From: Prochloron didemni P4-Papua_New_Guinea
Lineage (GTDB): Bacteria > Cyanobacteriota > Cyanobacteriia > Cyanobacteriales > Prochloraceae
Assembly (NCBI GenBank): GCA_000252485.1
Contig: JH611016.1
Coordinates: 1-37,349, forward strand
Direction of reading: 5' to 3'
DNA: 37,349 nucleotides
The notes beneath the pieces are model-generated. The model did not search any database and was not told the origin of the DNA. It saw only the letters and a program-made list of their open reading frames with translations. Of this stretch, positions 1-8,466 are shown piece after piece. Positions within the stretch are counted from its first letter, which is position 1; every line of letters starts with the position of its first letter. Position numbers and translations under genes: made by a program.

Positions 1-49
1 ATAAAGTATCTTATGGAAAATATTCAGCCAAAAGCGGTTAAAACAGCAG

Positions 50-119
50 GAGCCGGATACTTGGAAACTTGTACGTCCGGTACTGTGGAGGGGAAAACTT
101 GTAAGAGTCTACCTATTCC
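50..119 (+). mobile_element. Group II intron 3' end relic (domains V and VI)
   Basis: Positions 50-83 match the 34-nt domain V layout: GAGCCGGAT at the 5' side with the AGC triad, a GAAA tetraloop at 64-67 and GTCCGGTAC at the 3' side. Positions 87-119 can fold as domain VI, GGAG and GGG pairing with TTCC and CCT and leaving A115 bulged like a branch point. The second base pair of domain V is A-A and two upper pairs are U-U, so it looks decayed. No intron-encoded protein is visible; the rest would lie before the window. Recognised by eye only. Confidence 0.5.
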
Positions 120-337
120 GAGAAGTCCTACCCTGGGATGCGTGCCAGTCCCAGGCTCTAGAACCGAGCCGTTAAACAGCTCTACGAGGGGCAAGGCAGT
201 GCGGCTTGGATAGTACCGACCGATAACTTTGGCGAGGCAAACTTTACCCCAGAAATGGGAGTTTATGGGAAACTTTGCGGTTTCCCTCCCCTAATGGGGA
301 AGGCTAATAAATTAGTCGAGCGGTCACTGAGCGATAG

Positions 338-403
338 CCCTGAGCGAAGTCGAAGGGTAGTCGAAGTGTCGAATTTCGTCCGCTCCCCCCCTAGGGGGGG
401 CGG
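338..403. repeat. Dispersed GC-rich repeat and C/G palindrome before the first gene
   Basis: Positions 338-357 hold CCCTGAGCGAAGTCGAAGGG, a dispersed module that recurs with one base change at 15158-15177, 15182-15201 and 22668-22687. Positions 380-403 form a near-perfect palindrome of C and G runs around CTAG (one T/A interruption). The rest of 120-427 shows no convincing gene. Confidence 0.6.
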
Positions 404-427
404 TTTCCATTCTCCCGTGAGGTTTAG

Positions 428-1858
428 ATGAGTATTGCGAAGCAAGCCAAGATAAAATTCGGTACAGATGGATGGCGAGGAATAATTGCCAATGACTTCA
501 CTTTTCCCAACGTCTGTAAGGTAACGAGAGCGATCGCCAGCTATCTGGATAGCGCCTATGCCAAAGACCGTCCGGTTTTAATTGGCTATGATACCCGCTT
601 TCTGGCAGATGAGTTTGCACGAACCGCTGCAGAAATTTTAGCTGAGGAAGGTTGGACAGTATTGATTGTAGAACGAGATTGTCCTACGCCAGTCATCGCT
701 TATAATGCTCGTTTCCTCAACTCGGCGGGAGCTTTAATGTTTACCGCCAGTCATAACCCAGCTCCCTATTGTGGTATTAAATATATCCCCGATTATGCCG
801 GACCTGCAACCCCGGAAATCACAGATACCATTGTGGCTAATATTGAAAGCTCTTCTGATGCTCTTCCTGCTGGTAAAAATGAGGATAGGATTTCTAAATT
901 TGACCCGAAACCAGAATATCTCAAGTTTATTTACTCTCTCCTAGATCTAGAGCGAATTCGCACTGCTAAATTAAAGGTGAAGTACGATGCTCTCTACTCC
1001 ACTTCTCGAGGCTATCTGGATGAGGTGTTAAATCAATCCGGTTGCTCCACGGAAGTTTTCCATGCTACCAGAGATGTCTTATTTGGTGGTGGGATGCCAG
1101 AACCCAAGGGAGACCAATTAGAAGAATTGGTGGCAGCAGTGAAAAATGATAACGCTGACTTAGGTTTAGCTACCGATGGAGATAGCGATCGCTTTGGCAT
1201 AGTGGATGAATTAGGAAACGTTCTCACTCCCAATACGGTACTGCTGCTTTTAGCTCGTCACCTGATTAAAAATAAAGGCAAAACTGGAGCTATTGTGCGC
1301 ACCGTGGCTACAACCCATCTGTTAGATAACTTTGCTCGCAAACACAATTTAGAAATTTTTGAGACTGCTGTCGGGTTTAAATACATCGGTGAGAAAATGC
1401 GGCAAACAGACGTTCTGATTGGTGGAGAAGAATCGGGAGGCTTGAGCATCATCGAGCATATCCCTGAAAAAGATGGTGTTTTGGCAGATATGCTGGTGGC
1501 AGAGGCCATCGCCTACGAAGGGAAACCTCTATCTCAGTTAGTAGAAGAGGCCATCGCCGAAGCAGACGGTCCCGCTTATAACCAGCGCCTAGATTTGCAC
1601 TTGGAGGAAGCACATAAAGCTGCTGTACTGGAGTATTGCAAAACTACTCCTCCTACTCAAGTGGCTGGTATTAAAGTCAAAGAAGTAGGTCGTAAAGATG
1701 GGATTAAACTTTACCTAGAAGAAGGAAGTTGGGTTTTGCTCCGTCCTTCGGGTACGGAACCCCTGATGCGAGTCTACATTGAAACCAACTCTTTGGAAAA
1801 ACAAGAACAAATTGCTGAATCAATGAAAGTGACAATTAAGCAGTTAGAACCTGTTTAG
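428..1858 (+). CDS. Phosphoglucomutase/phosphomannomutase family protein
   Basis: This 476-residue cytosolic enzyme belongs to the alpha-D-phosphohexomutase family, which moves phosphate between C1 and C6 of sugar phosphates in sugar-nucleotide and glycogen metabolism. All four hallmark loops are present: TASHNP with phosphoserine Ser108, the metal loop DGDSDR at about 250-255, the sugar loop GGEESGG at 332-338 and the phosphate loop RPSGTEP at 439-445. The N-terminus KFGTDGWRG is also typical. A GAGG ribosome site at 420-423 supports the ATG. Whether glucose, mannose or glucosamine phosphate is the substrate cannot be read from the sequence. A paralog lies at 6988. Confidence 0.93.
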   Translation: MSIAKQAKIKFGTDGWRGIIANDFTFPNVCKVTRAIASYLDSAYAKDRPVLIGYDTRFLADEFARTAAEILAEEGWTVLIVERDCPTPVIAYNARFLNSAGALMFTASHNPAPYCGIKYIPDYAGPATPEITDTIVANIESSSDALPAGKNEDRISKFDPKPEYLKFIYSLLDLERIRTAKLKVKYDALYSTSRGYLDEVLNQSGCSTEVFHATRDVLFGGGMPEPKGDQLEELVAAVKNDNADLGLATDGDSDRFGIVDELGNVLTPNTVLLLLARHLIKNKGKTGAIVRTVATTHLLDNFARKHNLEIFETAVGFKYIGEKMRQTDVLIGGEESGGLSIIEHIPEKDGVLADMLVAEAIAYEGKPLSQLVEEAIAEADGPAYNQRLDLHLEEAHKAAVLEYCKTTPPTQVAGIKVKEVGRKDGIKLYLEEGSWVLLRPSGTEPLMRVYIETNSLEKQEQIAESMKVTIKQLEPV

Positions 1859-1917
1859 GTTTAAATTTATTGAGAAGGGGGAAAGCATTGCTTTACCCCT
1901 GACTGTGGTAAAATCCG

Positions 1918-2238
1918 ATGATAACTTCATTTAAACTTTTTAATTCTCTGATAATTACCTTTTGGATTGTAGCGATCGCCGTTTTCTCCATCCAAAACAT
2001 AGAAGGTGTTTCTGTTAAATTATTTTTTTTACAATCAATTAATTTACCAGTAGGAATTCTCTTAGCTTTTTGTTTTTGCTTGGGTATGGTTCTACAGATT
2101 GTTTTGCCTTTTTTAGTGCAACTTTCTCTAGGGAAGAAAAAACAGATTAAAAACAAAACCAGACAAAAAAAAGTAGAATACCGGGAAAGAGAATCCTCTC
2201 AGGAAGATTGGCAAGAAGAAGTATCTCAAAATTGGTGA
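1918..2238 (+). CDS. LapA-domain (DUF1049-like) small membrane protein
   Basis: This 106-residue protein has two hydrophobic helices (about residues 8-27 and 41-72) separated by a short loop, then a strongly charged tail rich in Lys, Arg, Glu and Gln. That layout, with the FSIQN motif at the end of the first helix, fits the LapA/DUF1049 family of inner-membrane proteins, named for lipopolysaccharide assembly proteins in enterobacteria. It follows the mutase on the same strand by 59 nt and could be cotranscribed. The role in cyanobacteria is unknown to me; the family call is by pattern. Confidence 0.7.
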   Translation: MITSFKLFNSLIITFWIVAIAVFSIQNIEGVSVKLFFLQSINLPVGILLAFCFCLGMVLQIVLPFLVQLSLGKKKQIKNKTRQKKVEYRERESSQEDWQEEVSQNW

Positions 2239-2351
2239 TCTTATTGTAGGCGATCGCTGCGGTAAAAAGGCACACCACAGTTGATCTAATATGAAATCCA
2301 AAAATATTTGCTACAGATATAATATGGAATTAATAATCCAATCAATCCTCA

Positions 2352-3050
2352 ATGCCATTACCAACAGTAATTTTACCGGGCTATTTAGCTAGGGCTACCG
2401 ACTATCAACACTTAGAAAAAGCTTTGAACGAGCGAGGTATTCCTACAGTAACAGTACCTTTACGCAAAAGAGATTGGCTGCCAACTCTCGGCGGTCGTTC
2501 GGTAACACCAATTATTAGACAAATTGACCGAACAGTCAAAAAAATGTTAAGCAAATACAGAGTTGATTCGGTCAACTTAGTAGGTCACTCTGCTGGAGGT
2601 TGGATTGCCCGGATTTATTTAGGAGAAAAATCCTACAATATTCACGGCGATGTTACCTACCTTGAAGGTATTTGGGAAGCTCGATCTTATGTTAGCACCT
2701 TGTTGACATTGGGAACTCCCCATATAAGCAAAGAAAGATGGACAAAGCGCAATCTAGATTTTGTCCAAGATAATTATCCAGGAGCTTTCTATCCTGACGT
2801 GCGTTATATTTGTGTAGCAGGAAAAGCAGTATACGGTGGAAAACTGAGTAATTGGTTAGCCTACAGCAGCTACAAACTAACTTGCGGCCAAGGAAACTGC
2901 TGGGGAGATGGGATTACGCCGATCGCCGCTGCTCATTTGGAAGGAGCAACTAATCTTACTTTGGAAGGAGTAATGCATTCTCCTAAGTCTCCTGGTACTT
3001 GGTACGGTTCCCCAGAACCGCAACAAGCCTGGGTCTCTTATTTACTCTAG
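2352..3050 (+). CDS. Alpha/beta hydrolase (lipase-like)
   Basis: A 232-residue alpha/beta-hydrolase-fold protein. It opens with PTVILPGYLA, an oxyanion-type start, and carries the nucleophile elbow GHSAGG with Ser80, followed by LGTPH, which is common in lipase and triacylglycerol-lipase-like members. A C-terminal GVMHSP supplies a plausible catalytic His. No signal peptide or membrane segment is seen, so it is probably cytosolic. The substrate cannot be inferred; cyanobacterial relatives are usually annotated only as alpha/beta hydrolase or permease-like lipase. It is 113 nt downstream of the LapA-like gene, probably with its own promoter. Confidence 0.85.
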   Translation: MPLPTVILPGYLARATDYQHLEKALNERGIPTVTVPLRKRDWLPTLGGRSVTPIIRQIDRTVKKMLSKYRVDSVNLVGHSAGGWIARIYLGEKSYNIHGDVTYLEGIWEARSYVSTLLTLGTPHISKERWTKRNLDFVQDNYPGAFYPDVRYICVAGKAVYGGKLSNWLAYSSYKLTCGQGNCWGDGITPIAAAHLEGATNLTLEGVMHSPKSPGTWYGSPEPQQAWVSYLL

Positions 3051-3099
3051 CGCTACATTTTCAGAAGCTTGAGAGAATTATAAGATAACTCCTAATTTT

Positions 3100-3387
3100 T
3101 CATTGCTCATTGTCATAGATTGATTGTCGATTCCAAGAACCATATAACCCAGCGTAATAAGCCAATATTTCTTCCAAGCGCTCTTGATAAAAACTATCTA
3201 GATTTTTGGGATATTCAATCCACAAACCTTTCACTTGGCGAGTATTGTAATCAAAAGACGAAGAATGTCGTTCTAGTAATCCGGTTTTAACCCCTTGGAC
3301 TTGACGTAAATGAGCAGAAATCTCGCGATATACTGCTAAAGGCAAAGAGGGATGAAAAATATGCTCTTTTTGCGGTGCAACTTTCAT
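3100..3387 (-). CDS. Conserved hypothetical protein, 95 aa
   Basis: I do not recognise a named family. The protein is small and soluble, with a Tyr- and Arg-rich C-terminal helix (about residues 63-85) and no signal or transmembrane segment. Its ATG lies 18 nt after the stop of the lipoprotein gene at 3406-4023 on the same strand, with a purine-rich AAGAGA just upstream, so the two are probably one transcription unit downstream of sigF. Codon use and composition look like the neighbours. Function unknown. Confidence 0.7.
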   Translation of the reverse strand: MKVAPQKEHIFHPSLPLAVYREISAHLRQVQGVKTGLLERHSSSFDYNTRQVKGLWIEYPKNLDSFYQERLEEILAYYAGLYGSWNRQSIYDNEQ

Positions 3388-3405
3388 ATATTTTATCTCT
3401 TAGAA

Positions 3406-4023
3406 TTAAACAGCTTTATTTCCCACTTGCTTAATCACTTCAATCCCTAATTGTTCTAATACCACCATAGGGTTACTACCTTCGGTTTCAATACGTTTGA
3501 CTAGCACTTGTCCGTTAGAAAGATACTGTCCTGATTCGACGTAGCGACTGTATTTCTCGTCTGGAGCCTTAACAATTATCTTTGTCACGTCTCCCACTTG
3601 TATTAGTCCGGTTACGGTCACTCCTTGTGCCAGAACTGGTTGAGGGGGTGGGGGTGGAAGTGGTGGTTCAGAACGAATCGTCGGTTGTGGTGGGGTAGAA
3701 GCTTTTGGTGCTGGAGTAGAAGCTTTTGGTGCTGTAGGCTTTATGGTGATTATTGGCCCTACTGGGATTAAACCAAAGGGATCGTTTCTACCTTCAACGT
3801 TTTTAGTTCGATCGTGGGCGTCAGTAGGGGAGATAAAAGGCGAAAATTTCTGTTCTCCTGGTACAGTTGGAGGGGAGAATTCTGGGTTTTCATCAGATGA
3901 GGTATCTGGACGGATTTTTTCTTTTTGGGAAATTTTTTCGGAGTCTTTGTTTGTACCAGTGAAAAAACCGCAACTGGAAAGAGATATCATTATCAATGAT
4001 AATATAAATGTTTTTTTGTTCAT
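3406..4023 (-). CDS. Proline-rich lipoprotein with PilP-like C-terminal domain
   Basis: The 205-residue product starts with a signal peptide and lipobox LSSC, giving Cys18 as the lipidated residue. Residues about 60-128 are low-complexity and Pro/Thr/Ala-rich, with a PKAST repeat and a polyproline run, as expected for a spacer crossing the periplasm. The last 70 residues (GVTVTGLIQVGD, then VESGQYL and VLEQLGIEVI) resemble the small beta-barrel of PilP-type pilus lipoproteins. That resemblance is by eye and is inference. The gene sits next to a SigF-type sigma factor, and SigF controls pili in Synechocystis, so a pilus-assembly role is a reasonable hypothesis. Confidence 0.7.
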   Translation of the reverse strand: MNKKTFILSLIMISLSSCGFFTGTNKDSEKISQKEKIRPDTSSDENPEFSPPTVPGEQKFSPFISPTDAHDRTKNVEGRNDPFGLIPVGPIITIKPTAPKASTPAPKASTPPQPTIRSEPPLPPPPPQPVLAQGVTVTGLIQVGDVTKIIVKAPDEKYSRYVESGQYLSNGQVLVKRIETEGSNPMVVLEQLGIEVIKQVGNKAV

Positions 4024-4258
4024 AACAAATTCCCTTATCTAAAAACTTTCCTAAACACTTACATGGAAACAAGAGGAAGACAATCAATTCTTCTTTCCTA
4101 AAAAGGGACAAGTAACATAGAGAACTATTTGTGGATTACTTCCCATTATTTAGCCAGAAAACCCTGAGTGTACTTGAAGTAGAATATTGATAGTCTTTAT
4201 CTTAACCTTAAAGCTGTAATTTTGACAATTGCTGTTTATCTATTACAGACCTCCAATA

Positions 4259-5029
4259 TTATTCTGTTGCGATTAACTTTTTTAACTTATTGACTCCTTT
4301 TTTTGCATGGCGAGCTACTGTTACCACACTAATTCCCAGTAATTGAGCTGCTTCTTTTTGAGTTAAGTCATGTAAAAAAACAAATTCAAGTACTTTTTGA
4401 GTCCGCTCTTCTAATTGAGTGAGAGCTTGTTGTAAGCGAATTCTATCTTCTTCGGCTAACTGAAAACTACGATATCGAGGATCTGCGACCAGTTCCCCTA
4501 AGCTGGTTGTACCATCGTCACCATCACCTACTGATAAGTCTAAGCTTAGAGGTTCTCTATTTTGGTGGGCCAGTTTTATATCTTCCCATTCTTTTAAAGA
4601 AATATCTAGTCCCTTTGCTATTTCTGAGTCTGTTGGTTGTCTGTGGAACTGTTCCCGTAAATCCCTTATTATCGCCACCGCTTGCCTTCTTAGCTCTAAC
4701 CAGCGTCGGGAAATCCTAACAGGATTACTCTTATCTCTTAAATAGTGTTGAATTTCTCCCCTAATATAGGGCATAGCAAACGAACTAAAAGCATTGCCTC
4801 TTGCTGAATCAAATCTTTCAATTGCTCTAATTAAGCCTAAACAGCCTATTTGAAGCAAGTCTTCGTAGCTTTCATTACACTGAGCAACCCAATGATGTGC
4901 TTCTTTTCTCACCAATCCAAAGTTTAGTTCCACTAGCTTATTACGCAGCTCTATCCTCCTAGATTGCTGATAATCTTGAAACAAATGCAAGCTTGAGAGC
5001 TTAACTTTATCGGTAAGGTTAGGAGACAT
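4259..5029 (-). CDS. sigF: Group 3 RNA polymerase sigma factor, SigF type
   Basis: A 256-residue sigma-70 family protein lacking region 1. Region 2 is clear (LVRKEAHHW, EDLLQIGCLGLIRAIERFD, FSSFAMPYIRGEIQHYLRD), followed by region 3 (PTDSEIAKGL) and region 4 with a C-terminal helix-turn-helix (LTQKEAAQLLGISVVTVARH). The RGEIQHYLRDK core and overall length match the cyanobacterial SigF group, which in Synechocystis drives type IV pilus genes. An AAGGTGAT ribosome site precedes the ATG. The two genes downstream on the same strand are a lipoprotein and a small protein, 235 nt and more away. Confidence 0.9.
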   Translation of the reverse strand: MSPNLTDKVKLSSLHLFQDYQQSRRIELRNKLVELNFGLVRKEAHHWVAQCNESYEDLLQIGCLGLIRAIERFDSARGNAFSSFAMPYIRGEIQHYLRDKSNPVRISRRWLELRRQAVAIIRDLREQFHRQPTDSEIAKGLDISLKEWEDIKLAHQNREPLSLDLSVGDGDDGTTSLGELVADPRYRSFQLAEEDRIRLQQALTQLEERTQKVLEFVFLHDLTQKEAAQLLGISVVTVARHAKKGVNKLKKLIATE

Positions 5030-5250
5030 GTTTAAATCACCTTAGTCTAGAGTTCTGCTACTATATCTTTATTGCTAATAATTTCTGATAAGGGTCTGAA
5101 ATCCTCAAAGTCAAATAATTTTGATTATTGAACTGACTTGATGTAGTACGGATGTGGTCCAAACCAGTTGAGTAGGAGATCTAGTTTTTTCCGAATATTG
5201 TAACTGCAGGGAGTTAGGAGATTATTGATGCTGCTTTTGACGGAGGCGAT

Positions 5251-5280
5251 AGATGTTGTGGTGGGCATTGCCCACTCTAC
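5251..5280. repeat. 30-bp dispersed palindrome (GTGGGCATTGCCCAC type)
   Basis: The module is centred on GTGGGCATTGCCCAC. The same 30-bp module is found in the opposite orientation at 19808-19837, with two base differences, and partly at 32465-32485. The rest of 5030-5477, between sigF and the psbO terminator, contains no gene that I can support. Confidence 0.65.
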
Positions 5281-5477
5281 TCAAAAACTCTATCAACTAC
5301 TTTTAAACACACCCATCCAGTACTCACTACCTCAAAATATCACTTTTTCTAATTATTTGCAACAGTATTTTTACTAGATATATCTAGTAATCAATTCTCG
5401 TGATCTCAACTAGTCTGTTGCCACTTAACCAGTCTTAATTATAATTAAAAGTTTTTCTTGTTTTTTAATCTGTAAAT

Positions 5478-5519
5478 AAAATAGTGTATAGCATATAATA
5501 ACTATCTATACACTATTTT
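5478..5519 (-). terminator. psbO transcription terminator hairpin
   Basis: A perfect 14-bp inverted repeat (5478-5491 and 5506-5519, AAAATAGTGTATAG and its complement) encloses a 14-nt loop, 12 nt past the psbO stop. Read on the minus strand the stem ends in a TTTT run, as in an intrinsic terminator, although the stem is AT-rich. Confidence 0.75.
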
Positions 5520-5531
5520 TGTTTCTGTTAA

Positions 5532-6365
5532 TTATGCTTTTGATTGAATGCGACCGTAGAAAATACCCTTGATTTTTACTTCTTCAGGTTCATCAGCACC
5601 TAAATCCGTATCTGAAGGTTGTTCGCTTTCAAAAACTCCTGCAATCTCACCTGTTGTGCCATCAACCTTTGTGATTTGCAAAGAGATGTTTCCTTTCCCG
5701 GTATCAATCTGCTTCATATTAGAACGAGCGTACTCATCCCTATCTGCTCCTGCTGGTAGTGCCACAGCATTCTCATAACCAGTAGCAGCTCCGCGACCTT
5801 TGGGGTCGAGAAATCCAGCTCCTCGATAGGAAGGTACTTTGAATTCTCCTTCAAAGTCAGTGGAGGAGTCAATCTTGTCTTGACCGGGCTTGGTTGTAGC
5901 CACTAAGTTTTTAATGGTGAAAAAGAAAGGTGTTTGCTCTCCTCCAGGAACCTGAACCGTAATTGCCTGAAAGTCAATGCCATCTTCTTCCAAGAAAGTT
6001 AGACTTCCATCTTCGTTGACCTTGATGCTACCGCTAACCTGGTCCAGACTTGATGTAGATCTGGTTAGTAACTTGCCAGGAACAAATTCTGCTTCTTTGC
6101 GCTTATTAATAGGTTCTTCCTTGACAAAAAAGGCATTTGGCTCTAGGCAGAGATCGGTTAAAACGTATGATTTCTGCGGATCTATCGCAATGGAACCAAG
6201 AGCGGTTTCATCTAACTGAAGGCAGGTATTTGCTATCCCAGTGTTAAGAATATCGTCGTAGGTGAGTTCCTCTCTGCTAAGACGATCAAGTGGACTTTGA
6301 CTACAAGCTGTTAATATTCCCAGGCACAAAGCCATAAAGGCTACAATTAATGCTCGGTACCTCAT
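5532..6365 (-). CDS. psbO: Photosystem II manganese-stabilizing protein PsbO
   Basis: PsbO is the lumenal extrinsic subunit that stabilises the Mn4CaO5 cluster of photosystem II. The 277-residue product has a signal peptide ending in LTAC, so Cys21 may be lipidated; several cyanobacterial PsbO proteins are lumenal without a lipobox, so this is worth noting. Diagnostic PsbO segments follow: LTYDDILNTG, the disulfide cysteines in NTCLQL and TDLCLEP, FVKEEPINKRKEAEFVPGKL, EEDGIDFQ, NVPSYRG-like KVPSYRGAGFLDPKGRG, and a C-terminal TGEIAGVFESEQPSDTDLG. The ribosome site ACGAGG lies 6 nt before the ATG. It is divergent from the gene at 6505 and shares a short upstream region with it. Confidence 0.97.
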   Translation of the reverse strand: MRYRALIVAFMALCLGILTACSQSPLDRLSREELTYDDILNTGIANTCLQLDETALGSIAIDPQKSYVLTDLCLEPNAFFVKEEPINKRKEAEFVPGKLLTRSTSSLDQVSGSIKVNEDGSLTFLEEDGIDFQAITVQVPGGEQTPFFFTIKNLVATTKPGQDKIDSSTDFEGEFKVPSYRGAGFLDPKGRGAATGYENAVALPAGADRDEYARSNMKQIDTGKGNISLQITKVDGTTGEIAGVFESEQPSDTDLGADEPEEVKIKGIFYGRIQSKA

Positions 6366-6504
6366 TTTAAACCTCGTTTAGTTAATCTCCAATTCTAACA
6401 GACTTGCCCCAATCAACACCATATTTAGGTTGCTGGATAAGTTTGGCTAGTTTCATCGGGATCTACTCTACCAGAGATTGACACTTGTCATATATAAATA
6501 AGTT

Positions 6505-6837
6505 GTGCAAATGAACTGCGACCGAGATTTGGAAAAAAATAACCGACCCAACGAACTACAAGCAATTAATGCCGATGTTTGGGCTTTGGCCAAGAGGTAT
6601 GAAAGGGAACCTTTGGTTTTGTTGTCTTTACTGCAAAACCTAGAGCGATTACATCGAGAAATTTCTGAACAGGTATTCAAGCCTTGTCTGCCAGATACCC
6701 GCCACGAACTTTACCGCTTGCTCAAAGAAATTGAAGAAACAGGAGGTTGGCCGTATATTGAGCGGATGAGGCTTCAAGATTGTCTGGCTAATTTAAAGGT
6801 AAATTCGGCTGCTCCCTCTGAATCTAACGAGATATAG
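6505..6837 (+). CDS. Conserved hypothetical protein, about 110 aa
   Basis: A soluble, mostly helical, charged protein with the core LQAINADVWALAKRYERE and a Leu-rich helix LVLLSLLQNLERLHREI. I do not know a function for it, although such short proteins are conserved in cyanobacteria. The start may be GTG at 6505 or ATG at 6511; the ATG gives 108 residues and is the more ordinary choice. It is transcribed divergently from psbO and ends 18 nt before a strong hairpin (6855-6893), which separates it from the mutase downstream. Confidence 0.65.
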   Translation: MQMNCDRDLEKNNRPNELQAINADVWALAKRYEREPLVLLSLLQNLERLHREISEQVFKPCLPDTRHELYRLLKEIEETGGWPYIERMRLQDCLANLKVNSAAPSESNEI

Positions 6838-6854
6838 CTTTCAGCTTTGATCAA

Positions 6855-6893
6855 GAACAACAAATCCTGCAATGTTCCCAGGATTTGTTGTTC
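6855..6893. terminator. Perfect 15-bp hairpin between two genes
   Basis: GAACAACAAATCCTG (6855-6869) is followed by a 9-nt loop and its exact complement (6879-6893). There is no T-tract on either side, so it is either a T-less terminator for the gene ending at 6837 or an RNA-processing or attenuation structure ahead of the mutase. Confidence 0.55.
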
Positions 6894-6987
6894 TGGCTGA
6901 ACTGACGAGACCACATTTGATGGTATTGTGGAAAAAAGATCTTGCCCTAAGAGGCTCGAACAGCTATTCCGGGAACATTCAAAAGTC

Positions 6988-8466
6988 ATGTCAGTTGCCG
7001 TAAATCCCATCAAGTTTGGTACAGATGGTTGGCGAGGTAAAATCGCTGCTGATTTCACATTCGATCGCCTAGCAAGAGTATCTCGTGCTGCAGCTCTGGT
7101 ATTAGCGGATCGTTACGCCGAAACAGATGGCGATCGCCTGATCGTTATTGGCTACGATCGCCGATTCATGGCAGAAGATTTTGCCAAAACGGCTGCTGAA
7201 GCGGTCCGCTCCGCAGGATTTGATGTTCTGCTGTCTCAAACTTATGCTCCTACTCCGGCTTTTAGCTGGGCAGCTAAAGCACAAAAGGCTCTGGGGGCTT
7301 TGGTCATTACGGCTAGTCACAATCCCGCGAATTATTTGGGATTAAAAGTGAAAGGCGCTTTTGGTGGTTCCGTTTCTGGAGATGTAACTCAAGAGATAGA
7401 GGATAATTTATACAAGCAAAACAAAGTAATTGATGCCAAGGGAAAGCTCGAATTGTTCGATCCTTGGCCGAGTTACTGCGAAGAGTTGCGCTCTAAGGTG
7501 AAAATTGGGGCTATTGAAGAGGCAGTTGCCACTAAGAAACTGGAGATTTATGTTGATGCTATGCACGGTACAGCGGCTAGTGGATTGGGTCGTTTGCTGG
7601 GGCAAAGTATTGAGGAAATTAATAGCGATCGCGATCCAACTTTTGGTGGTGGTACGCCGGAACCGCTGCCTCGCTACCTCAGCGAGTTATTTCGGACTAT
7701 CAGAACTGCAGCTCGTAGAAATTCTAATAATTTGAGGGTTGGTTTAGTCTTCGATGGAGATGCAGATCGCATTGCTGCCGTGGATGGTCAAGGCAATTTT
7801 CTCAGTCCACAAATCTTAATCCCGATTTTAATTCAACACTTAGCGGGACGGCTCCGATTGACTGGAGAAGTAATTAAAACTGTTAGCGGTTCCGATCTGA
7901 TTCCTCGGGTTGCCCAACTTTATAATAGAAGTCTAGTGGAAACGCCCATAGGTTATAAGTATATTGCCGAGCGAATGCTAACTGCTGAGGTATTAATTGG
8001 CGGGGAGGAATCGGGAGGGATTGGCTATGGCAGCCATATTCCAGAAAGAGATGCTTTATTATCCGCTCTTTACGTGCTGGAGGCCATAGTAGAATCAGGT
8101 TGGGATTTAAGCGAGATATATAAGGAATTACAAGAAAAAACTAATTTTAATTTTGCCTATGACCGGATTGATTTGCCTTATTGCAGTATGGATGTGCGAA
8201 CAATATTGCTGGAGCTAGGACAAACTTCCCAGCTTGAGGAAATAGCGGGAATCTCAGTGGTAGATTGTTTGTCTATAGATGGTTATAAGTTTCGTTTAGA
8301 GGATGGCAGTTGGCTGCTGATTCGCTTTAGCGGTACGGAACCAGTACTGCGTTTGTACTCTTTGCGCCCACTTTACTTCAAGTGCGTCAAATTTTATCTT
8401 GGGCGAAGGACTGGGCTAGTTAATGGAAAGAAAAAAGCTAATCGTTGCCACGAGCAATCCCGGTAA
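6988..8466 (+). CDS. Second phosphoglucomutase/phosphomannomutase paralog, 3' frameshift
   Basis: Another phosphohexomutase with every loop present: ITASHNP (phosphoserine Ser110), DGDADR (256-261), GGEESGG and RFSGTEP. I chose ATG 6988 because the family N-terminus (IKFGTDGWRG) follows at once; a GTG at 6928 would add 20 unmatched residues. After RLYS near 8361 the reading frame changes to an unrelated tail that runs into rdgB. In the alternative frame from 8364 the family C-terminus APTLLQVRQILSWAKDWAS appears and ends at TAA 8421-8423, overlapping the rdgB ATG. One base missing at 8359-8363 explains this, either a true mutation or a sequencing error. The corrected gene spans 6988-8423. Confidence 0.9.
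   Translation: MSVAVNPIKFGTDGWRGKIAADFTFDRLARVSRAAALVLADRYAETDGDRLIVIGYDRRFMAEDFAKTAAEAVRSAGFDVLLSQTYAPTPAFSWAAKAQKALGALVITASHNPANYLGLKVKGAFGGSVSGDVTQEIEDNLYKQNKVIDAKGKLELFDPWPSYCEELRSKVKIGAIEEAVATKKLEIYVDAMHGTAASGLGRLLGQSIEEINSDRDPTFGGGTPEPLPRYLSELFRTIRTAARRNSNNLRVGLVFDGDADRIAAVDGQGNFLSPQILIPILIQHLAGRLRLTGEVIKTVSGSDLIPRVAQLYNRSLVETPIGYKYIAERMLTAEVLIGGEESGGIGYGSHIPERDALLSALYVLEAIVESGWDLSEIYKELQEKTNFNFAYDRIDLPYCSMDVRTILLELGQTSQLEEIAGISVVDCLSIDGYKFRLEDGSWLLIRFSGTEPVLRLYSLRPLYFKCVKFYLGRRTGLVNGKKKANRCHEQSR

Noticed and set aside
13-213. 66-codon open frame at the window start
   Set aside because: It runs through the domain V/VI structure and has no protein-like features.
4507-4719. ORF antisense to sigF
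   Set aside because: Shadow frame in a conserved gene.
6928-6987. GTG start 20 codons earlier for the second mutase
   Set aside because: The added residues have no counterpart in the paralog, whose conserved N-terminus begins after 6988.
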